From: Malurus cyaneus samueli
Taxonomy: Eukaryota > Chordata > Aves > Passeriformes > Maluridae
Direction of reading: 5' to 3'
Length of the DNA: 64,000 nt
NCBI GenBank assembly: GCA_009741485.1
Contig: CM019230.1
Location: 3,994,619 to 4,058,618, forward strand
Shown here: positions 49,601-61,100 of the stretch, piece by piece
How the letters are laid out: every line of letters starts with the position of its first letter
Position numbering within the stretch: position 1 is the stretch's first letter
The notes under the pieces: model-generated
Databases searched by the model: none
What the model was told of the DNA's origin: nothing
Seen by the model: only the letters and a program-made list of their open reading frames with translations
Program-made: the position numbers and the translations under genes

Positions 49601-50027
49601 GTCAGACCTCGAGTGGGACCATCTGCAATCAGGATCTGCAAAGATTCCCATTACAGAACCAGCGATTATCCTTGTGACAGCTTAGAGAGATGTTTTTGGC
49701 ACCTCCTCTCGCACTCCAGCCTTGCTGTGTCGTGTGTAATTTCTCTGTGTTTTAACGAACATCATCTTGCAGAGAAGCTCGCAGACACATAGTGGATAAC
49801 TGTGGGCTTTGCTCTCTGCTTTGCATTTCAATAACGATGGCTACAGTATATGCTTTAACCGCCCTGTTCCCTCTGTAACTTGTACACAGTTATAGGGAGT
49901 GTTGTTGCCAAAGCCATCATGTGATTTATTGACTCTCCACTGGGACAAGGGGGAAAACAGATACAACTTTGTGATTTTATTATAAGGAGACTGGGTTAAT
50001 ATTTCTAGGTGAAGCAAGCTACTATAC
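46660..50027 (-). other. ANKFN1 intron
   Basis: GT-AG intron: donor GTATAG at 50,027 downward, acceptor CTTTTCACAG. An ancient interspersed repeat fragment lies at about 46,815-46,905. A 126-codon open frame in the sense direction at 48,136-48,516 lacks suitable splice sites and is not needed by phase. Nothing else was recognised. Confidence 0.8.
46815..46905 (+). repeat. Ancient sauropsid interspersed repeat fragment
   Basis: The phrase AGATTTACACTGGATTTACT followed by AACTTCACTGATTTCAAAAG and a GATAATCAGG tail matches the family also seen at 60,318-60,400. It is highly diverged and the family is not named. Confidence 0.4.
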
Positions 50028-50196
50028 CGAGTTCAAACATCTGAAGAGGGAGGTTAAGAAATCCTGAGTGTGGGGTGTAAGGATTATTCTGTCCTGGGGC
50101 AGTGCAGACGTCGTCTGAGGCGGGGAGCAGGAGAAGAAAGGAGACATTGTGACCCAGTTCCAACACCTCCTGTGTGTACAGACGGAAGTGCTTAGC
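50028..50196 (-). CDS. ANKFN1: ANKFN1 internal exon (fourth from 3' end)
   Basis: Acceptor GTGTCCCTGTACAG (ending at 50,197) and donor CTCG|GTATAG. The 169 bases are 56 codons plus one base. The peptide starts AKHFRLYTQEVLELGHNVSF, continues with LLLLPASDDVCTAP and ends near LNLPLQMFEL. The leftover G joins TT of the next exon to give valine (ELVHFCCYKEKF). This exon was missed by simple open-frame reading because the frame is short, but homology to the family and phase both demand it. It is GC-richer than its flanks. Confidence 0.94.
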
Positions 50197-51995
50197 CTGT
50201 ACAGGGACACGCGCGGGGGAAGGAATAGGAGAGAATTACAACATGGCACTTATATAAACAACACCCCAAATGATATAAAACATTAAAGAAAATTTGCACA
50301 ACATCAAGCTCGGAATTTTTATAAAACATAAATATTTGGGGCGGGGGGGGGTGGGGAGGTGGGTGGCTAAATGTGGGTTCATGTACTACATAAAATAAAG
50401 ATTTAAAGCTGCAATGTTCCACATTAAAACAACACACACAGGCACAACCCCCCTGAAAACAACATTTATGTTTCTTATTAGGCAGAAAATGATCACATGC
50501 CATGTGCTTTTCAAGATTATGATTGCATAATTATGTGAAAACATGAAAATGGATTCAATTAAAAACCTTTAAGATTCAATTTAGGGTTGGTTAAGAGAAA
50601 TATGCAGCTCTCCCTCAACACAGCACTGAAAAGGTTTAACAAGTGCTGCAGCAAGAGAAAATGGCACAGACAGGAGCTGGCCTGAGGCTGCTCCGAGCTG
50701 CTGTGTGCAGCACTGCCTTCTGCCTTGGCTGTGCCCCAATGCCACTGTCCCCACTCCTGATTACCACAAAAATAATAAAAATACGTAAAGAAATCTGTGG
50801 AATTAAAAATGCAGTTCATTAACATGAAAGTTTGGTCCTGAGCCATCAGAGCATTTGCATCTGTGTTTAACTGCGAGGTCATGCTGATGTCTATCTCTCA
50901 TGCACGATAGATGAGCTCAGATGCTTGGCTGAGCTGCAGCCTCAGGAACATATTGCACAGAGATTTCAATATTTCAATCCCTAACGCTAAAAGAAAAAAA
51001 AAAAAAGAAGTGCACAAAAGCCATAACCTCCAAGCAAATGCAGTAACACAGAGACCTGTACAGAGCCCTATTGAATTAGAGTGACTGACCACAAGGCAGC
51101 ACACCATCTGTCTCAATTTTGGATTTACTTGAGTCTTACTTGGCTCTTCCCAGACTAGAAGGTGCAGCACTGATGGATTCGTTTTTAAAAGCAAAGCCTA
51201 AACCTTTCAAAATCAAGAAATGTAGAACCAGGTTAATTTATTTTAAGGCCACATCTTTCTAGCTGCACAAACAGGCCTTGAAGTGAATATAAAGATGATT
51301 TACTTCTACTTTAAGACCTCCTTACCCTTGCAGACCAAAATAAAATGGAATTCATATAAACAAGAAACAAACTTCTTAGCTTATTTTTTCATGGATCTTT
51401 CACATCATAGATTATTCTCCCTGACTTTATTTATTCACATATGCATTTCTTGTACCTAAATGTAAAGCCAGAAGCCAGACACCTCTCCTCACCCACAGCA
51501 ATCTGGAGGTCTGGGACTGTGTGTTTTAGAAGTGGTACATTTATCTGTGTGCAAAGAACAGCAAAATGCTGTGTCATTACCGGACTTTTCCTGCACCTTC
51601 ACTTGAAGCCTCCCAAAGAACAGTCAGTGGCTCTGCTTGCCTGAAAAAATACCTATTTTTCCTTGTCAGCTCGGCAAAGCTGCTCAAAACAACTAGCTTC
51701 ATGCAAAAGTGCTTATTTGCACCTGCCTGAAGTCGCACAAATAAGCTAAAAAATGCAAAAATAGCACATAATTGAAATTTATCTCTTAATCCTTGAATGT
51801 CCACATGTCCAGGACAAGAACTGTTTTATCAAAGAGGTTCCCCCGCAGAATAATGGAATACAAAACTTCTCTGCTTTGTTATTATTTCAGCCCTGACACT
51901 GAATCCCTACTTGGGAGTGACACAGTTTGTAGCTGTTCGTTGTGTTCTTAAGAATGGGGTTTTAAAAAGGTGATAAATCCCACAAAGGCAAATAC
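50197..51995 (-). other. ANKFN1 intron
   Basis: GT-AG intron: donor GTATTT at 51,995 downward, acceptor CCCTGTACAG. It contains a G-rich run at 50,341-50,368 on plus (C-rich in the transcript) close to its 3' end. No gene or repeat was recognised otherwise. Confidence 0.8.
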
Positions 51996-52146
51996 CTGCT
52001 GCAGAGGTAGATTGATCTGTTTGAGGAGAGCTTTCACTGCCGTCTGGAGCTCATACAAGAACAATTGAGTAGGGCAGTCTGAAGTATGATCCATACTTTC
52101 CACAGATTCTGAGCCAGAAAGGGTTTGGATCCATTCCCACTCATCT
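51996..52146 (-). CDS. ANKFN1: ANKFN1 internal exon (fifth from 3' end)
   Basis: Acceptor GACTCCACATACAG (ending at 52,147), donor CAG|GTATTT. The 151 bases are one base completing a lysine codon (AA|A) plus 50 codons, ending in phase 0. The peptide starts DEWEWIQTLSGSESVESMDH, then TSDCPTQLFLYELQTAVKAL, and ends INLPLQQ. A second possible AG two bases downstream would shift the frame and is rejected. The conserved WEWIQ block and SGSES stretch identify the family. Confidence 0.94.
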
Positions 52147-53556
52147 CTGTATGTGGAGTCAAGTTAAAATTAGAAATATAACAACAGTTCAATGCACAAG
52201 CAGGAATTCAGTGTATGTGCATTTGGGATCTGTTGATCGTTTAATCCTCATATACCAAAACATTCTAAACTTGTGCAATCTTGATTGAAATCTTACTTTG
52301 AAAAGTTTTATTTTTCTAAGCACATGTACATCAGGCTGAACATTCCTCTGGAAGCCCAACTGCCCTTGAAATATTTCAGTAAGGCTTTCACTACAGGTTT
52401 TATTTTTTTTTTTTTTTTTTTTTTTACATTCTTCATTCCCTATCTACCACAATATTTAAAAAAAAAAACAAAACAAACATGCATTGGGAATTGCTGCAAT
52501 TAGCAGGAGGCTGGGTCTCTGTGAAGGACTATCTTCTGCTCACGGCATCCAAAAACCTTCCTGCTTTGCTCCCCATGTCTCTATTTGAGACCTGATAAAC
52601 CTGGGAACCAAAGTTCTGGATCCAATCCCTAATTCACCCTTCCCAGTATTCAGTCTTGAAAAGTAGCCAGCATCAAACATCAGGAAAAAAAATGCACAGG
52701 AAACCCCACTACAAGACAAGTAATAGTTGTGGTATAATCTGCTCCTAAATAAAGATCTGATCTTAAACGTCAAGAGTCAGGATTGTTATAAACTCTGAAG
52801 CCTTAGGCTTTATATTCCTTCCAACATTGTTGTTGGTGTTAACTGCTACATTCTGGATGTCCTTGTTATCCATGTAGATATCCAGTTCCTTTTTCCTCAT
52901 GCAAAATTCTCAGCTGGTTGCTGAAATGATACAGGATTAAAAAGCTCCAGAAAAAGGCCAATAAAATGTGTTGCCCACTAGGCAAGGACCAGGCAGGACA
53001 AACAGTTCCCTTGCCAATGGATAAGGGAAGCAGTGAACAAAGGGAAAATGGCTTTCCCAGAGCACAGCAGTTTGCTGGCTGGTTGCGTTTATAAATGTGG
53101 TTTTCAACTGCTGTGTGTTTGCTGTGGTTTATAGTGACAAACCAGATATCACATAAGAGAATTAAAAGAAAAATCCCCCACACCAACACCCCTTAGTCAG
53201 TGAAAATCCATGGAAAGGGTGGAGGCTGAGCCACTGGAGGCTGAGTCAGGGCTGCAGGCCACGATCATCTGATCATTAGCCCTGTGCAGAACTGGAATTA
53301 CCATGGAATACCATCCTTAGGAACCAATGGGTTCAATCCATGTGCTCCGGATGGGCCTTCAGGCTGTTGGGAGAACTCAGGTGTACCCAAGCTCAGCACA
53401 GATCTCTGGGATGGCACACACTGGAGCTAAATCTGTCTGTACCTACAGTGGCAGAACTGCCTCGCCATTAACATTTGATCAATTGTTTCAGATTTAAACT
53501 GACTGTTCTCTGTGTGTTGTGTAAATACATCTGTGTAGATCTGTATATTCACTTAC
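52147..53556 (-). other. ANKFN1 intron
   Basis: GT-AG intron: donor GTAAGT at 53,556 downward, acceptor CCACATACAG. It contains a run of T at about 52,402-52,425. No repeat family or gene was recognised. Confidence 0.8.
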
Positions 53557-53723
53557 TTGGAGACATTGCTGTTGTCTCGGATTTTGACGTGACACAGGAC
53601 ATTGGGCAGCTTCTGCAGCACAAGCACTTTGATCTGATCCACAGAGCTGCAGAGTTTTAGGTAGCCCAGATACAAGCCGGGAGGGAGGCGCTGCTGACTT
53701 CGTTTGTGATAGGAAAGTATGTC
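53557..53723 (-). CDS. ANKFN1: ANKFN1 internal exon (sixth from 3' end), RA-like region
   Basis: Acceptor TTTTTCCCTTAAAACAG (ending at 53,724) and a consensus donor GTAAGT. The 167 bases are 55 codons plus two bases (AA), joined by A of the next exon into lysine. The peptide starts DILSYHKRSQQRLPPGLYLG, continues with YLKLCSSVDQIKVLVLQKLP, and ends CHVKIRDNSNVSK. Published descriptions of the Nmf9/Wide awake family place a Ras-association-type fold in the C-terminal half. The beta-strand-like GLYLGYLKL and VKVLV-type pattern here fits that, but the exact domain limits are inference. Confidence 0.94.
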
Positions 53724-55768
53724 CTGTTTTAAGGGAAAAAGCCCTACATAAAAATCTCAGATTTATTTTCCACATAAGCAGAAGAGTTTGGGAGCAAAAA
53801 GCAACAAATGTTTTCACAGCCATCCATGGTTCCCAATTCAAGAAGCATTTAAGCAAATGCTTGAGCACATGAATAATCTCTGGTAGTTGGGGTGCACTTG
53901 GACAACTGCTCACTTAGAGCCATACACAGGATCTCTGAGCTCTCCATATCATGCAGGAATTGGCTCTGACAACCTGAGGAATCAATCTTCAGCAACTGTG
54001 GTGTTTAAACTGGCTTAAATAACCCCCACCTCTGCCTCCTCGCTGGTGAGCTGGGTCAGGGAACTGATTCCTGTGAAAAACAACTTGGGAAAAGGAGCAG
54101 TTGTTTTTCAGCAGGAGCAGTTCCCCAGGTCAGGTTTGGTTCGTGGCTACACAGAGGGAGCACAGCAGGACTGGGGAAGAGCTGGGAGAGAGGGGCTGCA
54201 GGAGCCAGGACTGTCCCCAAGGAAATCCCAGCTCACATCTCTCCAAAAACCTGCTCTGTGTCACCTGCTGTCAACAGGAAGATCTCTGTCAGCATGGGGC
54301 TTGCTAGTTTGCAAAATTGAATTAGTGGCAGCATTTTCTGAACGAATTTCTTTATCAACAAATAGAGCTTAGAAGAAATTAGTATTGATGGTGCAATTGC
54401 TGAGGCCAGGAGACATTTTTAGGGCTATGTACAGCAGTCATCCAAAACTACCTAAAAATGATGTCTGCTGCCATCCATCCTGAGAAATGTGTGCTTCTGC
54501 AGTGGGTGAGGATTAAGACACCTGGCCCTGTGCCTTTACTCTTGGAACCATCAAATTATCTGCCAGTGCTATGCTTGGCTCTGACCACTGCAATTAGACC
54601 CTCATTTTCACAAGCACTTCATGAACAAAATACCCACTCGATGATTAAACAAGTAATAGAAGAAAGGGTGGGCATTAGATAGGAATGTGTAAACCATTAG
54701 GGGAACATTTTTTCCACTAGGATCTCTGTGGAAATCTGATCAGGCCTGTATTTTGCTTTTCCTAATATAAAACTTTTGCCCAGATTGACATTTTTCTGCA
54801 CCTTTAACACACTGTAATACATTAAATCTAGCATAGATCAGGTAAGTTTTATTGTCTTTTGGAAATTTTTTAACGTTCCTAAAACCTGGTAACATAGATT
54901 TTGATTGCCTGTCACTTCCCGGTATGAAAAGCAGAATCTCTGCCCAAGAAAGTGCCTCTAATTCAAAAATTACCCACAGTACCCATTGTGTCATGAAGGG
55001 TGCTAAAGATGGAGCTAAGACAAGGATTTATCTTATATTTTGGGGAACTGTGCAAGAGTTTTAGGGAGATTGGCTGCTGTTACCTACAGAAAACATGTAT
55101 TAATTTTAACATGAGCTGCGTCCATTTAATGTGCATTCAGAGATAATTCCTGAAGGGCTTGAACCCTTCAGCTCTCAGTGATGGTAACGGAGCAGCTTCT
55201 GAGATCAGTCCTTACCTTGGCATTTTTCTGATTGCAAGTCTAGGAGCACGTTAGGCAGAAATTAAAGGAGGGTTATGGTCAGTGAAGAATTCTTTAGCCA
55301 CTCTACCAGGCTCCAAGGAGCCCTGAACCCCAAAGAACAAGTTTATTAAGTAGAACAGTAAAGTTTAAAACCTAGATTTAGTTTTCAAGCTTGGATGGAA
55401 AAATCTTATGGAGTGTAGAAATTCTAAGTGTCTGTGTAGGTGCTTAAGAACATCCCAGAGAATTTTAAAGCTTTTTATATCCCTTGCTACAGAATTCCAT
55501 AGCCTGGTTTCCCGAAATCGATAGAAACTGCCATTCTCTGCAAGGACTTTAATTTCTTTAGAATCTCGTGGATATTTTGCATATTAAGGATCTGATCCCA
55601 GACCCATTGGAAGTAATATAAGTCTTTGCTCTCAATGGGAGCCTTGCCATTAATTTTATTGGGCACTGGACTAAGGCCTAAAATTCTAGAAGACGCTTCC
55701 AAAAATCAGGGCTCTGGCACAGGCTTTACAAAAGCAAATAACACACAGTAAGAGAAGGAAAGCACTAC
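53724..55768 (-). other. ANKFN1 intron
   Basis: GT-AG intron: donor GTAGTG at 55,768 downward, acceptor CCCTTAAAACAG. An ancient repeat-like fragment is at about 55,590-55,682 (phrases ATCTGATCCCAGACCCATTG and CAATGGGAGCC). Nothing else was recognised. Confidence 0.8.
55590..55682 (+). repeat. Ancient interspersed repeat fragment
   Basis: GATCTGATCCCAGACCCATT, GAAGT, CTCAATGGGAGCCTTGCCAT and TGGGCACTGGACTAAGGCC are spaced as in a diverged repeat common in sauropsid genomes. The family name is not known to me. Confidence 0.35.
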
Positions 55769-55984
55769 CTGGATTGTTATAAGCAAGATGTCTAATGCTG
55801 TTGGCTCCTCTGGAGTTGAAAGGGATTTCCTCTGGCTTTGTAGTTTGGATACCTGCATCCATTTGCCATTAAAAAATGAGTACAGGCTCTCCACTTCTCT
55901 TACAGTAACTATCAGCATATTGCCATGTCGATCCTTGATTGGCTCATAAAAAACTCTGCCTAAGTTGTGAGTTCCCAGCAAATT
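55769..55984 (-). CDS. ANKFN1: ANKFN1 internal exon (seventh from 3' end)
   Basis: Acceptor TTTGTTTTCTAG (ending at 55,985), donor CAG|GTAGTG. The exon is exactly 72 codons, phase 0 at both ends. The peptide starts NLLGTHNLGRVFYEPIKDRH, then GNMLIVTVREVESLYSFFNG, and ends ALDILLITIQ, running into DILSYHKR of the next exon. This is the most strongly conserved block of the family that I recognise. No defect is seen. Confidence 0.96.
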
Positions 55985-58265
55985 CTAGAAAACAAATATG
56001 AAATGGAAGTTATTTGTCACATATCAGAAAAAACATTGCTTGAAATTTAACTTTGTGCTTGCTGACATTGGTCCTATTGACTTCACAAAAATTAGACACA
56101 TTGTGTTTCTCAAATCCTTGCCTACAGTCTTATCATTTAGTGGCAAAAGGAAAAGTTTTTCCATGGGTTGTGTTTGTGGATTGAGTTGTGGATCCTCTGA
56201 TATATTTTGGTCCAGCAATGTTTAGTCCAATCTTCAATGGAGAACATCAGTGTCTTTGTAAAAGCAAAATTAGTCATTTATTTATTGCCAAATAATTCAC
56301 TTATTTGGGCCCAACTTCCTATTTTTTGCCCAGTCATATTAAGATGAAGGATGCAATTTTTGAAAGCACTTGGTGTAAGTTTGCTGGTGATTTCTTTGAT
56401 TTGTATTTACTGAAAATTTATCTGAACCTTCCCAGAATCAAATGTCAGAGCTCATATAAAATTATTTCTCTTTCTCCAAATCATTCATAGCAGACACTTG
56501 AAAGGTTTTTTGTTTTTTTTTTTTGTCCTAAGTTCATTAACTATAATTTCCATTCCCTGTTCCCTGTTTTAAAATTATTCAGATTATTTTCAGCAACAAA
56601 AGCAAGAGACCCTCATGTTTGTGCTGAATGTAAATAATTCTGGAGCTAAACTGTGGAGTGTGTTTGTGAAGAAACACAGGATTCAAAGAGACACGGACCC
56701 TTTTACTTCAAATACCAAGAATGTGCTAGACAAAACAGGCAGAAACTAACAAAACTACCAGGGCAAAGCTCTCCAGGAAAATATGTGAGGATTAAAGAAA
56801 AGTAATTTTAAAAGACTCCACATAAAATACATATTTTGGTTAAAATCCCTTTCCTCACACAGCAAGGCATCTGCTTATAGGTACAAACACACTCAATCCA
56901 GCGAGCAGCCACTGAAGAGATTCCCAGATGTCTTAAAGAAAAATGCCTAACATTTAAAATATGCTCATTACTTTGTGATTTTTCAAGAGACCTACAGTAA
57001 GCTGGATAGGGAGAGAGGCAGTTTAAAACGAAAACTTGAATTCACAATGAAGCACATTGTACATTTAGGAAAGTGCTGTACATTAACTTAATGACATTGT
57101 AAACTGATAGATTATCTGAAATTATTTACCTGTACTTAGCAGGCAATATTTACTTATCAACTCTATTATTAAATTGTTTATAAACTCTCAGAATTCAGCA
57201 CAGTGATGGGGTTTGGGTGGCATAAATTGGTTATTTTAGCTCTGTGCACGTCTATGTAACACCTCTCCTCTGCCCTCTTAAACTGTTCTGCCTTTTGGGG
57301 TTTGTCTCCTTCTCTGTCTAACTCTGGGTGTCTTGAGAGTACATTTTGTGCTAATCCCTGTGTCTCCAGCTGGGGCAGACCCTGGCAGCATCCTCAGCTG
57401 TCTAATTGTCATATTAATCACTGCAGCACGTGAATGTGCCCAGATGAAAGCAAACAGTCCTTTCCTGTCACTGTGTTGTGAATGACATTCCAGCACAGGG
57501 AATTGGGGACCTGCTGATATCAATCTGGGACTGATTAATACACTAAAAAACTTTGGTGTCTGCTTAGCTTGGTGCCCCATCACTTGTGCTTTGTTTGATT
57601 TAGTTGTTCTCTGGTAACAGCAGGCAAAACTGCAATCCCTGTTGTCTCTGAATCAACTGATCCAGTCCCTGAGCAGCTGTGTTATCACTGATCATTTCCA
57701 TTCTCTCCTAAATTCCTGCAGAGTCAGTCTATTAGCTGCCTCAATAAAAAGTATCCAACCATATAAACTTTTCTGAGATCCTTTCTCTGGTGGATCCCAT
57801 TAGGCCCCACACCATTAGAGGCTGGCACTTGGGTGACAATCCCCCTGTTCATCAGGGACTGAGCAAACAGAACAGGCATTTAGGGCGATAAATCTGGCAA
57901 AACTTCAGCAGAGCAACACACCACAGGGGCACATCTGCTGTGTCTCTGCACTTTGCATGTCTGTAGCAGATAAAACCAGGATGCATGGGGAATGTTGGGT
58001 ATCAGTGCTCTGTTACAGGGGATCTGAGCTAACCCAAGGAATGTGTGCTACCTGAGCCACACCAGGGAATGTTCAGCAGAGAGAGATAAAGCTTGCTCTA
58101 GTGACAGCTCAAAACAAGCAGGTAGTCCTCCCGTAAAGGTGCAGCAGGCTGGCATTGATACCTTTCAGGGCACTTTGGGGAAATCAGTGCACACAGGTGG
58201 CTGCACAGGAAGGCTGCTCCCCTGCACAGAATGCTCTGCAAAAGGTGTGAAACAACCCCATCACA

Positions 58266-58307
58266 GATATTGTTAATAATGGCCCCGATATTGTTAATAA
58301 TGGCCCC
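58266..58307. repeat. 21-bp tandem duplication
   Basis: Two adjacent copies of GATATTGTTAATAATGGCCCC, the second perfect. It is a small local duplication with no evident function. Confidence 0.9.
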
Positions 58308-58663
58308 ACAGTGTGTGGCTCTCCCAGCTGCTGCAAACCAGGTTCTTGTGCTGACACAACCCGGGGATGATGTGTGGCCATCGCAGAGCCCAGCAAGGAG
58401 GATCTTCAGTACTGCCATGAATGTACCACAGATCTTTGGGAGCTTTGGTAACTTCACTCCAACAAAAGATAGAAGAAAGTGAGGCCTGGATAGACTTTTC
58501 TGTAACAATCATGCCCACAGCCTTTTGAAAATGCATTTTCCCACAGAAATAACTATTTTAATGCAAGTGTCTGCTGGCCAGCTGGAGATTTCATGTTGTC
58601 ATGAAACAATAAATGTAGGAATGTTCTGCTGGAGAAAGTGTAATTTCTATTTGCCTAACAAGT

Positions 58664-58752
58664 GATGAATTGAGACACTGAAGGATTTAAATGACTTGTT
58701 CAGTACCACTCAGGTATATCTGTGCAGAGGTTGGAATAGAACAGAGTTTAAA
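58664..58752 (-). mobile_element. Diverged MIR-like SINE fragment
   Basis: The antisense MIR order is kept: GATGAATTGAGACACTGAAG, then TTTAAATGACTTGTTCAGTA, then GCAGAGGTTGGAATAGAAC, the usual end of the element. It is diverged but complete enough to recognise. Confidence 0.55.
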
Positions 58753-59097
58753 TGCTTCATTGATAGGTTAATAATTAATAATAAGTAGGCCTGTAAGAGG
58801 CTTTTGAGCAGCAAATATTAGGATTATAACTCTCTAATTCCCAATCTGCAAGTCACAGGCTTATCTGTGATCATTATTGACTGATTCATATCTATTTGTT
58901 TCTTTGTCTATTATATCTTTCCTTTGTTATTACTGCTCTTTACTTTTGATGTAACTCCTTCCCTCCAGCTGGCAGGAAAGGCTCAGTGCTTCATTTCCCT
59001 GGAGATGGGGACAGAACAGTCTGAGGGACAGCTGGCAGCTCTGTCCCTTGGAGATCAGAAGGTCACTGAGCTGTCAGAAATTTTCCATGGTACCCAC

Positions 59098-59214
59098 CTG
59101 TAGCTGTGCTGCTGCTGAAAGCATCTTCTGCCTGGCCTGGAGCGCTGTGGACGAGGACACGGACACTGCCATGTTCTGCCTCAGCCACCTGATGTCATCC
59201 CACATGCAAGACAG
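59098..59214 (-). CDS. ANKFN1: ANKFN1 internal exon (eighth from 3' end)
   Basis: Acceptor GGCTCTGTTTTTGCAG (ending at 59,215), donor CAG|GTGGGT. The exon is 39 codons, phase 0 at both ends. The peptide starts LSCMWDDIRWLRQNMAVSVS and ends ARQKMLSAAAQLQ, then continues as NLLGTHNLG. It has a helical, Trp- and Leu-containing conserved segment. It is GC-richer than the flanking introns. No defect is seen. Confidence 0.95.
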
Positions 59215-59819
59215 CTGCAAAAACAGAGCCACTTCCATCAGTTCTTGTTCTCAGCATTTGCAAAAGCAGAAATTACACTAAAGTGCATTCTGGACTTGGA
59301 AAAATCAGTAGATATTGCACATTTTGAGTTTCTGCAGATGTCAATCTGCTGCCAGATAAACATGACACAGACACTGACACAGACACAGAAGGTGTTCTGT
59401 CAACATCATGAACCTGTTTCAATCGATTTTGGACTATTGTGCAAAACTGATTTACTGTTCTTCGTGGTGTAAAAAAAAGTAGTGCAAAGACAATGGCACA
59501 ACCACAACACCAAATTTAAAACCTCTCGTTATTTCTTTAGGCTCTTGCTCTAAATGTGCATAGAACCTTTCTGTGCCCACACAGCAATCATTCATGTGGG
59601 ATCATACACTGAGAGTTAATTGTGCCACTGTCAGTGACCCAGCCAGGATTTAATCCATGTAAATGGTTTGTGAAAATTGCCTTTCAGGTGAGCGATGAAG
59701 GACTTCATCATTCAGCTTTTTAATGACATAGTTTCATACATTCAGAGTGATGAGCTAAGGCCTATGCATTGCCAGCGACAAATTTGCAGAAGCAATAGAT
59801 GAAATTAGACTCCCATTAC
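59215..59819 (-). other. ANKFN1 intron
   Basis: Short 605-base GT-AG intron: donor GTAATG at 59,819 downward, acceptor CTGTTTTTGCAG. Nothing else was recognised. Confidence 0.85.
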
Positions 59820-59952
59820 CTTTGTGAACCACAGGAAATCCTGCATAATTGAACTACTGTGAGAGTCATCGATTTCCACAATTGGGATTTGATCTTCATT
59901 GGTTACTAACAAATTGTCTTTGTAAAAAAGTATAACAGATAAGTAGAGTCCC
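59820..59952 (-). CDS. ANKFN1: ANKFN1 internal exon (ninth from 3' end)
   Basis: Acceptor TTTCCTTCTCTCTTTAG (ending at 59,953), donor AAAG|GTAATG. The 133 bases are one base (G) completing an arginine codon, then 44 codons ending in phase 0. The peptide starts GLYLSVILFYKDNLLVTNED, then QIPIVEIDDSHSSS, and ends DFLWFTK. The hydrophobic beta-strand GLYLSVILFYK followed by the acidic VEIDD loop is typical of the family. No defect is seen. Confidence 0.95.
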
Positions 59953-60013
59953 CTAAAGAGAGAAGGAAACACTATCAAAACACCTTTCATGTCTATTCAC
60001 ATCCATGCCAAAT

Positions 60014-60105
60014 TTAGTCAAAGAATCACAGATGTTAAGTACTGAGGAGACAAAGTGAATCATCTGGTCTTAACTTGTGTGTAATATAGGTCATGCAACT
60101 TCAGT
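60014..60105 (+). mobile_element. Possible CR1-related fragment
   Basis: AAAGAATCACAGATGTTAAG followed by AATCATCTGGTCTTAACTTG and TGTAATATAGGTCATGCAA follows the order of the non-coding tail of old CR1-type LINEs in birds and reptiles. It is very diverged. Confidence 0.4.
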
Positions 60106-60317
60106 CTGCAAATTCAGAAAAATATTTGGGAAGTTTATCACTCTAGATGATGTGAGACTACTGAATCTAAGAAATTATGGATCTGCGAGAAACTGAGATC
60201 AGTTTTAGTGAGAATTTTGCCTGAGTACACAGTACACAATGGAGGCTTTATACCCTTTAGAAATCAGAAATTTTACTAAAACTTATCATTAATGTGCTTA
60301 GTTCTGCCCTCGTTTGC

Positions 60318-60400
60318 TTCAGAGCAAATCTGAATTAACTCAGTTGAAATCAGATGGGTTATTATGGATTTACATTGGTATAATTGAGTGTAATTTGGCC
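60318..60400 (+). repeat. Ancient sauropsid interspersed repeat fragment
   Basis: GAATTAACTCAGTTGAAATC, then TTATTATGGATTTACATTGG, then TATAATTGAGTG and TTTGGCC. It shows the same ordered phrases as 46,815-46,905, so both derive from one old family. Confidence 0.45.
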
Positions 60401-61100
60401 AACATATCTGCAAACCTGTTTATAGAGATCATTCCTTTCAATATTTACTCTTGCAATTAGTTACATACGTTAAGTAGTTACTGCAGGGAATTTAAAGACT
60501 CTCGAGAGCTCTTCTGAAAAAATCAAACTCTTATCAAACTACAAAGAAGAAAAAGCAAACTGAACACTCCTGGCTATGAAAGAAGAAATAATCTAACATA
60601 AGCAGCTTCAAACAAATTATCAGGGCTGTGTTGGGTCACAGTGAGCTGCAAACCCAGCTGAGGATGTCAGAGAATTCTACATGTGCAGCTTGTTGCCAGT
60701 GGACAATTTAAATGTGTTTTCTGAGCTCGGTGCTTTCTGTTATGAATGAATAATTGTAATTGTTTCATTACTGAGCAGCCACAGAGGCAGTGCTTTCAAA
60801 CAGCTCAGTAGCTGCACTTTGGGTTTGCCCAGAATATTTCACTCTGTGATGATTTGAATCCATTTCCAGCAGTAACAAGGAAAATATTCTGTTGATTTTA
60901 TTGATTTCAGTCAGAGCTGGAGCATTATTTTCCTGTCAGCTGTACCAGTCTTACACTGTGATTTTATCAGGTTCATTGTGACCAATCACTGTCTCATCAG
61001 CAGTGGCATATTCACACATTTCTAAGGCGCTTTTCTCTATTGCAGAAGAGCAGCAATTACTGAAACTCAGAATGTCTGGGAGATAAAAGGAATGACAAAC

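Larger units (their letters stand above)
55985..59097 (-). other. ANKFN1 intron
   Basis: GT-AG intron: donor GTGGGT at 59,097 downward, acceptor TTTTCTAG. It contains a tandem duplication of GATATTGTTAATAATGGCCCC at 58,266-58,307 and a MIR-like fragment at about 58,664-58,752. No additional exon is required by phase. Confidence 0.8.
59953..61100 (-). other. ANKFN1 intron with old repeats
   Basis: GT-AG intron: donor GTTTGT at 61,100 downward, acceptor TCTCTCTTTAG. It contains a possible CR1 3' fragment at about 60,014-60,105 and an ancient interspersed repeat at about 60,318-60,400. Confidence 0.75.
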
